Source: Pseudomonadota bacterium
Lineage (GTDB): Bacteria; Pseudomonadota; Gammaproteobacteria; Xanthomonadales; Xanthomonadaceae
Assembly: GCA_023430045.1 (NCBI GenBank)
Contig: JAEZCF010000041.1
Span: 1 to 16,786, forward strand
Direction of reading: 5' to 3'
DNA: 16,786 bases
Shown here: in pieces, positions 1 through 7,615 of the stretch
Numbering within the stretch: position 1 is the stretch's first letter
How the letters are laid out: every line of letters starts with the position of its first letter
Position numbers and translations under genes: made by a program
Notes under the pieces: generated by a model
Databases searched by the model: none
What the model was told of the DNA's origin: nothing
Seen by the model: the letters and a program-made list of their open reading frames with translations, nothing else

Positions 1-31
1 GCCATGGGCCGGCACCTTCCCCGAGATGACA

Positions 32-50
32 TGCCGGCCACAGGCCGGCA
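32..50. repeat. REP-like hairpin upstream of cydX
   Basis: A perfect 8-bp inverted repeat (TGCCGGCC / GGCCGGCA) with a 3-nt loop lies 19 bases before the cydX start. Arm and loop sizes match the SMAG-type palindromes elsewhere in the window, but the GTAG head is not recognisable, so it may be a degenerate copy or a simple intercistronic hairpin. The window begins too close to it to see the gene before. Confidence 0.45.
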
Positions 51-69
51 CCCGAACAAGGAGCACACC

Positions 70-186
70 ATGTGGTATTTCGCCTGGATCCTCGGCACCG
101 GCCTGGCATCGGTCGTGGCCATCCTCAACGGCATGTGGTTCGAAGCCCGCGAGTCCGGCCGCATCGACGGTGACACCCGCCGTTGA
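70..186 (+). CDS. cydX: Cytochrome bd oxidase small subunit CydX (YbgT family)
   Basis: This gene encodes a 38-residue single-span membrane peptide that starts MWYFAWILGTGLA and continues with a hydrophobic stretch to about residue 20, then NGMWFEARE and a charged tail. The MWYFAWILG start and the N-x-MW-x-E element are the hallmark of CydX/YbgT, the small subunit that stabilises the haem d site of cytochrome bd quinol oxidase in the inner membrane. An AAGGAG ribosome-binding site (58-63) is spaced six bases from the ATG. CydX normally follows cydA and cydB; those genes would lie to the left, outside the window. In-frame ATG codons further upstream would give a 60-residue product but have no comparable ribosome-binding site and would add a charged, non-CydX leader. 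Confidence 0.9.
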   Translation: MWYFAWILGTGLASVVAILNGMWFEARESGRIDGDTRR

Positions 187-199
187 CGCGCGAAAACAG

Positions 200-228
200 T
201 TGCCGCACCGCCCTTCACGCGGTATCTT
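200..228 (+). promoter_or_regulatory. Sigma-70 promoter of first tRNA-Pro
   Basis: A -35 hexamer TTGCCG (200-205) and a -10 hexamer TATCTT (223-228) are separated by exactly 17 bases. A GC-rich segment (AGGCGGCT) follows before the tRNA, as is common for stable-RNA promoters under stringent control. The same arrangement recurs in front of the second copy. Confidence 0.75.
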
Positions 229-240
229 AGGCGGCTCCTT

Positions 241-330
<90 letters not shown>

Positions 331-413
331 ATCAAGCTCGCGGAACACACGTTCCCCGGGGTTTTCCGAAGGACGCCGTGAGACCACGGCAGTGAAGTGA
401 AAGACGATTCCGC

Positions 414-442
414 TTGCCGCCATGGGCGTGGATCGATATGAT
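414..442 (+). promoter_or_regulatory. Sigma-70 promoter of second tRNA-Pro
   Basis: A TTGCCG hexamer (414-419), a 17-base spacer and TATGAT (437-442) form a strong promoter. The -35 hexamer and spacing are the same as for copy 1, and the initiation-region segment TAGGCGGCTCCTT occurs in both (228-240 and 442-454). The second tRNA gene therefore has its own promoter and does not depend on readthrough. Confidence 0.8.
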
Positions 443-455
443 AGGCGGCTCCTTT

Positions 456-542
<87 letters not shown>

Positions 543-546
543 ACGA

Positions 547-587
547 GAAAGCCTGGAAAACGCGAGTTTTCCGGGCTTTCCTGTTTT
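547..587 (+). terminator. Intrinsic terminator after tRNA-Pro
   Basis: A 15-bp stem (547-561 with 566-580, one G:T pair) is closed by a GCGA tetraloop of the GNRA type and followed within a few bases by TTTT (584-587). It would end the tRNA transcript and insulate the transporter gene downstream. Confidence 0.85.
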
Positions 588-613
588 CCGCGCCCGCATA
601 TCGGCCGGCGACG

Positions 614-619
614 TACAAT
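614..619 (+). promoter_or_regulatory. Possible -10 element for the MFS transporter gene
   Basis: TACAAT stands about 90 bases before the transporter start codon, in the short gap after the tRNA terminator. No good -35 hexamer is seen at 16-18 bases. Because the preceding terminator is strong, some promoter must lie in 588-710, and this is the best candidate. Confidence 0.35.
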
Positions 620-710
620 GCCTGCCTCCCCCACCCGCTGCGCCGGCCCTGCCCGGTGCTGCCGCCGCACGCCGGATTCCATCGCGTGCGCCCCCCCGCC
701 AGGATTCCGC

Positions 711-1937
711 ATGACCGCCTCTTCCTCCACTTCGCCACCGCTGCTGCAGGGCCGCGTGCTGGCGTTCGTCGCCATCCTGCTGGCAGCTGTCAACCTGCGC
801 ACCGCCGTCACTTCGGTCACGCCGCTGCTGGACGTGCTGGGCCGTGAATTCAACTTCGGCTCGACCATGACCGGCGTGCTGGGGATGCTGCCCACCGCCG
901 CGTTCGCGCTGTTCGGCGTCACCACGCCGATGCTGGCGCGACGGATCGGGCTGGAACGCACCGCACTGCTGGCCATGGTCCTTGCCGCGCTGGGACTGCT
1001 GCTGCGCTCCAGCGCGTTCGGTGTCAGCAGCCTGCTGCTGGGATCGGTGGTGGCGCTGGCCGGCATGGGCATCGGCAACGTCGTGGTACCGCCCCTGGTG
1101 AAGCGCTATTTCGCCAACAAGGTGGGCACGATCAGCACTCTGTACATCAGTGTGCTGCAGCTGGGCACCATGCTGCCGGCGCTGCTGGCGGTGCCGGTGG
1201 CCAACGCGGCCGGCTGGCGGGTATCGCTGGGCATCTGGGCCCTGCTGGCACTGGCCGCCGCGTTGCCCTGGTTGATGATGGCACGGCGCGCTCCGCGCCA
1301 CGATGCCATCACCAATGGCGTCGACCCGTCCTCACAGCCGCATGGGCAGGTCTGGCGTACGTCGCTCGGCTGGGGCATGACACTGATGTTCGGCATGACT
1401 TCGCTGATGACCTATTCCATGTTCACCTGGCTGCCGCGCATCGTGGTCGAAGCCGGTGCTTCGCCCGCCTTCGGCGGGGTGATGGTGGCGATGTTCTCCG
1501 CGCTGGGCCTGCTGCCCTCGCTGCTGATGCCATCGCTGGCCGCACGCATGACCAACCCCTTCCCGTTGGTGCTGATCGGTTTCAGTGCGTTCGTGGTGGC
1601 CTTCACCGGGCTGTGGCTGGCGCCGATGAGCGCGCCGTTGCTGTGGGCGTGCCTGCTGGGCGTCGGTCCGTCGACCTTCCCGCTCGCGCTTACCCTCATC
1701 AACCTGCGCACGCGTACGCCGACCGGATCGGCGGCCCTGTCCGGCTTCATGCAGGGCGTCGGCTACAGTTTCGCCGGCCTCGGCCCGCTGGTGGTCGGCT
1801 GGCTTCACGAAGTGGGAGGCAACTGGACACTGCCGTTCGCCTTCCTGTTCCTGTGCGCGGTGGTGACGCTGGTGGCAGCGTGGTTCGCCTGCAGGCCGCG
1901 AAAGCTGGAAGACCTCTGGCACGCGCCGGTCACGTAG
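711..1937 (+). CDS. CynX/NimT-family MFS transporter
   Basis: This gene encodes a 408-residue integral membrane protein with about twelve hydrophobic segments. Residues 28-40 (VNLRTAVTSVTPLL region) carry the NLR-x-x-x-TSV-x-PLL element found near the start of the cyanate permease-like (CynX/NimT) branch of the major facilitator superfamily. Members move small anions or drugs such as cyanate and nitroimidazoles; the substrate here cannot be told, and no cyanase gene is nearby. The start was set at ATG 711 because AGGA (701-704) is well spaced and the protein then begins just before the first membrane segment. The open frame continues upstream through the tRNA gene, but that extension is not coding. 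Transcription converges with proA, and the TAG stop lies inside a REP element. Confidence 0.88.
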   Translation: MTASSSTSPPLLQGRVLAFVAILLAAVNLRTAVTSVTPLLDVLGREFNFGSTMTGVLGMLPTAAFALFGVTTPMLARRIGLERTALLAMVLAALGLLLRSSAFGVSSLLLGSVVALAGMGIGNVVVPPLVKRYFANKVGTISTLYISVLQLGTMLPALLAVPVANAAGWRVSLGIWALLALAAALPWLMMARRAPRHDAITNGVDPSSQPHGQVWRTSLGWGMTLMFGMTSLMTYSMFTWLPRIVVEAGASPAFGGVMVAMFSALGLLPSLLMPSLAARMTNPFPLVLIGFSAFVVAFTGLWLAPMSAPLLWACLLGVGPSTFPLALTLINLRTRTPTGSAALSGFMQGVGYSFAGLGPLVVGWLHEVGGNWTLPFAFLFLCAVVTLVAAWFACRPRKLEDLWHAPVT

Positions 1938-1956
1938 GGCCGGGCTCTGCCCGGCT
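1934..1956 (+). repeat. SMAG-type REP element, copy 1
   Basis: A GTAG head is followed by a GC-rich palindrome with arms GCCGGGC and GCCCGGC around a TCT loop. The T-A-G of the head is the stop codon of the MFS transporter gene. The form matches the GTAG-headed palindromes known from Stenotrophomonas maltophilia. Confidence 0.85.
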
Positions 1957-1967
1957 GGGCAGCTCAC

Positions 1968-1990
1968 GTAGAGCCGGGCTCTGCCCGGCT
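1968..1990 (+). repeat. SMAG-type REP element, copy 2
   Basis: This is a direct repeat of copy 1, differing in one base just after the GTAG head, with arms AGCCGGGC and GCCCGGCT and a TCT loop. It lies in the same orientation, 11 bases after copy 1. Confidence 0.85.
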
Positions 1991-2005
1991 GGGTGATCAC
2001 CGCGA

Positions 2006-2028
2006 AGCGGGGCAGAGCCCCGCTCTAC
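2006..2028 (-). repeat. SMAG-type REP element, copy 3 (inverted)
   Basis: On the - strand this reads GTAG followed by arms AGCGGGGC and GCCCCGCT around a TCT loop. Two compensating changes in the arms compared with copy 2 keep the stem intact. Its TAG is the stop codon of proA. Copies 2 and 3 form an inverted pair that could also fold together in transcripts from either side, acting as the shared end of the two convergent genes. Confidence 0.85.
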
Positions 2029-3275
2029 GTTTCGCGCGTCTGGCCTTCGCCGCGCACCACGAAACGTTCGATGGTGAGGGCTTCCAGGCCCATCGGCCCG
2101 TAAGCGTGCAGGCGCGTGGTCGAAATGCCGATCTCGCTGCCCAGCCCGAGCTGGCCACCGTCGGAAAACCGCGATGACGCGTTGACCATCACCACCGCCG
2201 AGCGCAGCGCGCGCACGAAGCGATCGGCACTCGCCGGATCGCGCGTGGCGATCACCTCGGTGTGGTCGGAGGTATGACGGTGCACGTGTGCGATGGCGGC
2301 CTCCAGGTCATCCACCACCCTCACCGCCAGTATCAGGTCCAGGAATTCGGCGGCATAGTCATCCTCGCCCGCAGGCACGCTGCCGGGCAACAAGGGCTGC
2401 GCGCGCACATCCGCCCGCAGTTCGACACCGCGTTCGGCCAGCGCCTGCGCCGCACGCGGCAGGAAGTCGCCAGCGATGTCGGCGTGCACCAGCAGCGTTT
2501 CCAGCGAATTGCAGGCGGCGGGCCGGCTGCATTTGCCATCCACCAGCAACTGCACGGCCGTCTCGATGTCGGCGCTGGCGTCCACGAAGAGATGGCAGAC
2601 GCCCTTGTAATGCTTGATCACCGGCACGCGCGCGTGTTCGGCGACGAAACGGATCAGGCCCTCGCCACCACGCGGGATGGCCAGGTCGATCAGATCATGC
2701 AGCTGCAGCAGTTCCAGCATCGCCTCGCGGCTCAGGTCGGTCAGCACGGTCACTGCGGCTTCCGCGATGCCATGCGCACGCAATGCGGCACCCAGCGCCA
2801 CCGCGATGGCGGTGTTGGAATGGATCGCCTCGGAGCCACCGCGCAGGATCACCCCGTTGCCGGCCTTCAGGCACAGCGCCGCTGCCTCGGCCGTCACGTT
2901 CGGACGCGCCTCGTAGATCATCGCCACCACGCCCAGCGGCACGCGCACCTTCTGCACACGGATGCCGTTGGGACGCACATCGTCGCGGGTCACCTGGCCG
3001 ACCGGGTCGGGCAGTGCAGCCACCTCGCGCAGGGCCTCCGCCATGTCCTGCAGGCGCCGGGCATCCAGGGCCAGGCGATCCAGCATGGCGGTGCCGATGC
3101 CCTTCTCCCGCGCCGCTGCCAGGTCGCGCGCATTCGCCGCCAGGATCGCCCCGGCGTTGTCCCACAGTGCCTGCGCCATCGCACACAGAAGCGCCTGCTT
3201 CTGCACGCTGTCCAGCGCTGCCACCACGGTGGCAGCGGCACGACAGGCGCGTGCCTGCTGTTCGATCATGCCCAT
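2025..3275 (-). CDS. proA: Gamma-glutamyl phosphate reductase (ProA)
   Basis: ProA reduces gamma-glutamyl phosphate with NADPH to glutamate semialdehyde, the second step of proline synthesis, in the cytosol. The 416 residues match the usual length. Visible family elements are YEARPNVTAEAA (121-132), GGSEAIHSN (146-154), KHYKGVCH (221-228), and RPAACNSLET (251-260) with the presumed catalytic Cys255. The ATG at 3275 was chosen because GAGGA precedes it by nine bases; a second ATG two codons on is an alternative. The longer open frame back to 3422 overlaps proB and is not used. The gene starts 16 bases after the proB stop and is the last gene of the arginine-proline run. Its stop codon is part of an inverted REP element. 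Confidence 0.96.
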   Translation of the reverse strand: MGMIEQQARACRAAATVVAALDSVQKQALLCAMAQALWDNAGAILAANARDLAAAREKGIGTAMLDRLALDARRLQDMAEALREVAALPDPVGQVTRDDVRPNGIRVQKVRVPLGVVAMIYEARPNVTAEAAALCLKAGNGVILRGGSEAIHSNTAIAVALGAALRAHGIAEAAVTVLTDLSREAMLELLQLHDLIDLAIPRGGEGLIRFVAEHARVPVIKHYKGVCHLFVDASADIETAVQLLVDGKCSRPAACNSLETLLVHADIAGDFLPRAAQALAERGVELRADVRAQPLLPGSVPAGEDDYAAEFLDLILAVRVVDDLEAAIAHVHRHTSDHTEVIATRDPASADRFVRALRSAVVMVNASSRFSDGGQLGLGSEIGISTTRLHAYGPMGLEALTIERFVVRGEGQTRET

Positions 3276-3291
3276 GCGGAAGCGTCCTCGT

Positions 3292-4449
3292 TCATACCAG
3301 CACCAGATCGTCGCGGTGCACGACATTGCCACCGTAGTTGTAGCCGAGTACGCCCTCGATGTCGCGCGAATGGCGACCGGCGATGCGACGTACGTCGCCA
3401 GCGGCGTACTGGACGATGCCACGTGCCACGTTCACCCCTCCCGCCGGGGAGCGGTGATGGATCTCCACCATGTCGCCCCGGCGGAAATCGCCATCGGCGC
3501 CGACGATGCCGCCCGGCAGCAACGAGGCGCCCTGCGCGCGCATCGCCTGTGCGGCACCGTCGTCCACCCAGACCACGCCGGGTTCGACCGGGGCATGCCT
3601 CAGCCAGTTCTTGCGCGCGGCCTCGCGGCCCTGCGCCGCATGCAGTCGGGTGCCGTGGAGCCGGCCCTGCGCCAATGCACGCACGACTTCGCTGTCGCGG
3701 CCATTGAACAGGATCGTCTCAATGCCCAGCCGTCCGGCTTTCGATGCGGCGTGCAGCTTGGTCCGCATGCCGCCGGTGCCGGCAGCACTGCCGCTGCCCC
3801 CGGCCATCGCCAGCACCTGCGCGGTCAGCTCGGGCACGTCCGGAATGGGCCTGGCCGTGGGATCGCAGCGTGGGTCAGCGCTGTACAGGCCATCGATGTC
3901 GGTGGCGATGAAAAGCACGTCGGCATCCACCAGTGCAGCAACGGTGGCCGCAAGATTGTCGTTGTCGCCCAGCTTCAGCTCGTCCACCGACACGGTGTCG
4001 TTCTCGTTGACCACCGGCAGCGTGCCCAGCCGCAGCAGCTCATTGAGCGTGGCGCGTGCATTGAGATAGCGCCGGCGGTTGCGCAGGTCATCGTGGGTCA
4101 GCAGTACCTGCGCCACCGGGCGCTCGAAGAAGCGCTGCCACAGTCCGATCAGCTGCGCCTGGCCCAGTGCCGCCAGCGCCTGCCGGGCCGCCATCGCCGC
4201 ACCGGTGGCCGCGGCCCTGGGCAGGATGGCACGGCCGGCAGCCACTGCCCCGGAAGACACGATCACCACTTCGCGTCCCGCCTGCACGTTGGCCGATACG
4301 AACTGTGCCAGTCCCAGTGCGTGGCGCGGCGACAGGCCACCGCCATCGGCCGCCAGCAGGCTGCTGCCGACCTTGAGTACCGCGCGCCGCCACGAGGGCA
4401 GCGCCTGTGCAGGAAAGGGCGATGCGATCGGGGCGACGGGGCTGCTCAT
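3292..4449 (-). CDS. proB: Glutamate 5-kinase (ProB) with PUA domain
   Basis: ProB phosphorylates glutamate at the gamma carboxyl with ATP, the committed and usually proline-inhibited step of proline synthesis. The 385-residue protein has an amino acid kinase domain: AVLKVGSSLL near residues 23-32, VIVSSGAVAAG, NENDTVS, and GDNDNLAA followed by DGLYSADPR. It then has a C-terminal PUA domain from about residue 285 (VVWVDDGAAQAM to GADGDFRRGDMVEI). This is the long ProB type. Two ATG codons are adjacent (4452 and 4449); the second has better spacing to the GAGG that overlaps the preceding stop codon. Only seven bases separate it from the yciI-like gene, so it is co-transcribed with the arg genes. 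It does for glutamate what the ArgB domain does for N-acetylglutamate. Confidence 0.96.
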   Translation of the reverse strand: MSSPVAPIASPFPAQALPSWRRAVLKVGSSLLAADGGGLSPRHALGLAQFVSANVQAGREVVIVSSGAVAAGRAILPRAAATGAAMAARQALAALGQAQLIGLWQRFFERPVAQVLLTHDDLRNRRRYLNARATLNELLRLGTLPVVNENDTVSVDELKLGDNDNLAATVAALVDADVLFIATDIDGLYSADPRCDPTARPIPDVPELTAQVLAMAGGSGSAAGTGGMRTKLHAASKAGRLGIETILFNGRDSEVVRALAQGRLHGTRLHAAQGREAARKNWLRHAPVEPGVVWVDDGAAQAMRAQGASLLPGGIVGADGDFRRGDMVEIHHRSPAGGVNVARGIVQYAAGDVRRIAGRHSRDIEGVLGYNYGGNVVHRDDLVLV

Positions 4450-4456
4450 CATGGCC

Positions 4457-4720
4457 TCAGCGGGTGATCCATTCGTGGACGGTCAGGTCGGACGCGCGCA
4501 TTGTGGCCAGCGGATCGCGTGCGGCGATGGCCCGTGCCTCGTCCAGGCTGGCGATATTGCACAGTACATAGGCCCCTCCACTGCCATCGCCAAAGCCGCC
4601 GGTCAGCTGCAGCTGGCCGGCCTCGCGCAAGCCGTCGAGGAATTCCCGATGCGCAGGAACCGCCGCCTCGTCGAAGCCGGCACGACGCATCGCCAGCACC
4701 AGGTACAGGGTGCCGGCCAT
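4457..4720 (-). CDS. YciI-family protein of unknown role
   Basis: This gene encodes an 87-residue cytosolic protein that matches the YCII-related fold in length and pattern. It has MAGTLYLVLAMRR at the start, H24 in the PAHREFLDGL segment, a small-residue turn LTGGFGDGSGG, and an ending DLTVHEWITR that resembles the D-P-F-h-x-x-G ending of the family in position. YciI-like proteins are ferredoxin-like, and some are hydrolases or dehalogenase-like enzymes using a His-Asp pair; no function can be assigned here. Its ATG overlaps the argH stop by one base (TGATG), and proB starts seven bases after its stop, so it is translationally coupled inside the biosynthetic operon. This placement suggests a link to arginine or proline metabolism, but that is inference. 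Confidence 0.8.
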   Translation of the reverse strand: MAGTLYLVLAMRRAGFDEAAVPAHREFLDGLREAGQLQLTGGFGDGSGGAYVLCNIASLDEARAIAARDPLATMRASDLTVHEWITR

Positions 4721-6015
4721 CAGGCCAGCGCCTGCCAGCGTGCGCGTAACACATCCAGCCGCAGGTCCGCCGCCGCGCCCGGTGACACGCGCGCGGCGAG
4801 GCTGCCCTCGGGTGTCCGTCCCTGCCCCGCGCTGTCAGCGCTGGCGGCCGCAGCCTTGTAGGCCTCGCGGAACGGAACGCCGGCAACGGCCGCTTCCACG
4901 GCCACGTCGGTGGCATACATCCCCGAATCAATCGCCGCGCGCAGCCTGTCCTCGCGCCATTCCAGGTTGGCCAGCAGTGCCGGCAACAGCTCAAGGGCCG
5001 CCAGGCCACGCCCGAAGCCGTGGAAGATCGCTCCCTTGGACGCCTGCAGATCGCGGTGGTAGCCGGATGGCAACGACAGCAGCTGCTCGATTTCGGTACG
5101 CGCTGCAGCCACGCTGGCGTGGGTGGCGCGCATCAGCTCGATGACGTCCGGATTGCGCTTGTTGGGCATGATCGAACTGCCGGTGGTGTATTGCGCCGGC
5201 AGCGCGACGAAGCCGAACTCGCCGCTGGTGAACAACGACAGGTCCCAGGCGATGCGGCGCAGGTCCAGGGTTGCGCCACCCAGCGCCTCAAGCGCCGCCA
5301 GCTCGAACTTGCCCCGCGACAGCTGGGCGTAGATCGGCGATACCTGCATGCGCGCGAAGCCCAGCGCGGCGGTGGTGTGTTCGCGGTCCAGCGGCAGGTT
5401 GACACCGTAACCGGCGGCGGTGCCAAGCGGGTTGGCATCCACCAGCGCATGCGTATCGCGGGCACGGATCGCATTGTCGATGAAGGCCTCGGCCCAGCCT
5501 GCCCACCACATGCCCGCCGAGGAAATCACGGCCCGCTGGATGTGCGTGTAGCCCGGAACCGGCAGTTCCTTTTCGGCCTCCGCACGGTCCAGCGCGACCC
5601 GCGCGATCTCCGCGCTGAGCTGCGCGACGCGCTGCAGCTTTTCCTTCAGCCACAGGCGCGTGGCCACCAGGACCTGGTCGTTGCGGCTGCGTCCGGTATG
5701 GATCCTGCGGCCGGCATCGCCCAGCCGTTCGGTCAACCGGGCCTCAATGGCCGAATGGCCGTCTTCGTATTGCGCATCCAGTACGAACCGCCCGACACGG
5801 AAGTCCTCGGCCAGCACGTCCAGCTCGCGCAGCAGGCCTTCCAGCTCATCGGCGGTGAGGATGCCGATGTGCTGCAGGCCCTGCGCATGAGCGCCGCTGG
5901 CGGCGATGTCATGCAGGAAGAATTCGCGATCAAGGATCACGTCGTCGCCGGCCAGGAAGGCCTGGATCTTCGCGTCGACCGCTACGCCCGGCTTCTGCCA
6001 CAAAAGGTCTGCCAT
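4720..6015 (-). CDS. argH: Argininosuccinate lyase (ArgH)
   Basis: ArgH splits argininosuccinate into arginine and fumarate, the last step of arginine synthesis. The 431-residue sequence belongs to the fumarase/aspartase superfamily. TGRSRNDQ (107-114) binds substrate, GYTHIQRA (155-162) holds the catalytic His158, and GSSIMPNKRNPD (279-290) is the superfamily signature with the catalytic serine loop. The ATG at 6015 is preceded by GAGGA nine bases away. Open frame upstream to 6243 overlaps argC and is ignored. There is a 44-base gap to argC and a one-base overlap with the yciI-like gene after it. The sequence is shorter than the E. coli protein and lacks part of the usual C-terminal extension, but all active-site motifs are present. 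Confidence 0.96.
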   Translation of the reverse strand: MADLLWQKPGVAVDAKIQAFLAGDDVILDREFFLHDIAASGAHAQGLQHIGILTADELEGLLRELDVLAEDFRVGRFVLDAQYEDGHSAIEARLTERLGDAGRRIHTGRSRNDQVLVATRLWLKEKLQRVAQLSAEIARVALDRAEAEKELPVPGYTHIQRAVISSAGMWWAGWAEAFIDNAIRARDTHALVDANPLGTAAGYGVNLPLDREHTTAALGFARMQVSPIYAQLSRGKFELAALEALGGATLDLRRIAWDLSLFTSGEFGFVALPAQYTTGSSIMPNKRNPDVIELMRATHASVAAARTEIEQLLSLPSGYHRDLQASKGAIFHGFGRGLAALELLPALLANLEWREDRLRAAIDSGMYATDVAVEAAVAGVPFREAYKAAAASADSAGQGRTPEGSLAARVSPGAAADLRLDVLRARWQALA

Positions 6016-6059
6016 GATGGTTTTTCCTCGGCAGCCCATGCCGCCTGTTGGATGGAATG

Positions 6060-7013
6060 TCAGTGCGGGATCGCGGTGAGTTCGGGCAGTCCCAGCGCCA
6101 GGTTGAGATTCTGCATGGCCTGGGTGGCCGCGCCCTTGAGCAGGTTGTCCAGGGTCGCCACCACCACCACGCGCTTGCCACCCGGCGCCATGGTGATGCC
6201 GCCCACCTGCGCGCCATGGCGACCGGCGATACGACTGACCCACGGCGCTTCGTCGGTCACCTCCACCAGCGGCTCATCGGCATAGGCCTCATTGAAACGC
6301 GCCACGATCTGCTCGCGTGTCTGCACCTGGTTGAGCCACAGGTTGACGGTCATGGTGATGCCCCGGAAATGCGGTGCGACGTGCGGCATGAACTCCACCG
6401 GTACGCGCAGGTGCGCGGACACTTCGCGTTCGTGCACATGGTTGGCCAGCGAATAGGGCATCAGGTTGCTGGCCAGCAGTTCGACGTTGTTCTTGTCCGA
6501 CGGCGTGGTACCGGCGCCTGAGTAACCGGATACGCCAAAACACTGCGGCGGGCCGGCCAGCAGGTCGAGCAGCGGATGGATCGCCAGCTGCATCGCGGTG
6601 GCGTAGCACCCAGGGTTGGAGATGTGCCTTTCGCCGTTGTAGTTGTCCCGCGTGAGCTCGGGCAGGCCGTAGTACCAGTGGCCATCGAAGCGGTAATCCG
6701 CGGACAGGTCGATGATGACGGTATCCGGCCTGGCCGCGTCCAGCGCAGCCACGAACGGTGCGGCCAGGCCATTGGGCAGAGCCAGGATCACCGCGTCCAC
6801 GCCCTTGGCGGCCACGGCATCGGCATCCAGGTTCTCGTAGCGCAGCTCGCCCTCGAATTCCGGATGGTGTTCGGCCAGTTGCTGCCCGTCGCGCTCGCGC
6901 GAGGACACGAAGGCCAGCTGCAGGCGCGGATGTGCGGCCACCAGCCTGATCAGTTCGGCGCCGGTGTGGCCACGGGCGCCGACCAGGCCGACGCTGAAGG
7001 TCTTTTCGTTCAT
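6060..7013 (-). CDS. argC: N-acetyl-gamma-glutamyl-phosphate reductase (ArgC)
   Basis: ArgC reduces N-acetylglutamyl phosphate to the semialdehyde with NADPH in the third step of arginine synthesis. The 317-residue protein opens with a nucleotide-binding loop, VGARGHTGAELIRL (11-24), and holds the catalytic cysteine in SNPGCYAT (Cys136). GYSGAGTTPSDKNN and the histidine region HVHEREVSAHL follow. The ATG at 7013 overlaps the stop of the acetyltransferase gene by four bases (ATGA), so translation is likely coupled. An in-frame start at 7061 would extend it into the upstream gene without family support. Its substrate is made by the ArgB domain of the fusion two genes upstream. ArgD, which should act next, is absent from the window. 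Confidence 0.96.
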   Translation of the reverse strand: MNEKTFSVGLVGARGHTGAELIRLVAAHPRLQLAFVSSRERDGQQLAEHHPEFEGELRYENLDADAVAAKGVDAVILALPNGLAAPFVAALDAARPDTVIIDLSADYRFDGHWYYGLPELTRDNYNGERHISNPGCYATAMQLAIHPLLDLLAGPPQCFGVSGYSGAGTTPSDKNNVELLASNLMPYSLANHVHEREVSAHLRVPVEFMPHVAPHFRGITMTVNLWLNQVQTREQIVARFNEAYADEPLVEVTDEAPWVSRIAGRHGAQVGGITMAPGGKRVVVVATLDNLLKGAATQAMQNLNLALGLPELTAIPH

Positions 7014-7612
7014 GGATGACTGTCCAGGCGGAACTGCAGGTGGCGCTTCACGCCAGCCCATTCCGCGTCGATGATGGAGAAGATGACGGTATCGCGCGGT
7101 GTGCCATCGCCATGTCGCCTGTGATTGCGCAGCACGCCGTCCTGCCTTGCGCCCAAGCGTGCGATGGCGGCGCGCGAGGTGAAGTTGAACCAGCTGGTTT
7201 CCAGCACCACGCTGATGCAGCCCATCGCTTCAAAGGCATGCTGCAGCAGCAACAGCTTGGCTTCGGTGTTGACGCCGGTACGCTGCACGCGCGGCGCATG
7301 CCAGGTGTAGCCCAGGCTGAGCCGCGGCACCTCCGCATCCAGCCCGTAGAAACGCGTGCTGCCGACGATGTCACCGGCCGCGTCGCGGATCACGAACGGC
7401 AGCACCAGGCCCTCGGCCTGTGCCTGCAGCGCGGCCTGCACATACGCCTCCACGTCTTCCGGGGACGGCACCTGGGTGTACCAGAGCCGGTCCAGTCCGC
7501 TGTCCTGGAGCGCGGCACGCAGCCCGCCCACATGCTCGGCCCGAAGCGCCTCCAGGGTGACGTGCCGGCCACGCAGGGTGGGAACGTGGGACCAGATGTC
7601 GGCACCGTTCAT
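7010..7612 (-). CDS. GNAT-family N-acetyltransferase (RimJ/RimL-like)
   Basis: This gene encodes a 200-residue acetyl-CoA-dependent transferase of the RimJ/RimL type. The acetyl-CoA loop is recognisable around GYTWHAPRVQRTGVNTEAK (101-119), followed by the helix LLLLQHAFE. NFTSRAAIARLGARQDG (143-159) and a late RDTVIFSI strand are typical of the family. The substrate is unknown: relatives acetylate protein N-termini, antibiotics or small amines. It is unlikely to be the N-acetylglutamate synthase, because that activity is expected from the C-terminal domain of the preceding gene, whose stop lies three bases upstream. The ATG at 7612 is used rather than the GTG one codon earlier. The end overlaps argC by four bases. 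Close packing suggests constant co-expression with arginine synthesis. Confidence 0.85.
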   Translation of the reverse strand: MNGADIWSHVPTLRGRHVTLEALRAEHVGGLRAALQDSGLDRLWYTQVPSPEDVEAYVQAALQAQAEGLVLPFVIRDAAGDIVGSTRFYGLDAEVPRLSLGYTWHAPRVQRTGVNTEAKLLLLQHAFEAMGCISVVLETSWFNFTSRAAIARLGARQDGVLRNHRRHGDGTPRDTVIFSIIDAEWAGVKRHLQFRLDSHP

Positions 7613-7615
7613 CAC

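Noticed and set aside
3..29. Possible last codons of cydB, ending in TGA at 27-29.
   Set aside because: Nine codons including the stop are too few to recognise, although cydB is expected just upstream of cydX.
1934..2028. Short CRISPR-like repeat array.
   Set aside because: Only three units, each a palindrome with a GTAG head, one inverted, and irregular short spacers; they are REP elements.
3276..3422. Longer start for proA.
   Set aside because: It would overlap proB by about 130 bases and adds sequence unlike ProA; the ATG at 3275 has a good ribosome-binding site.
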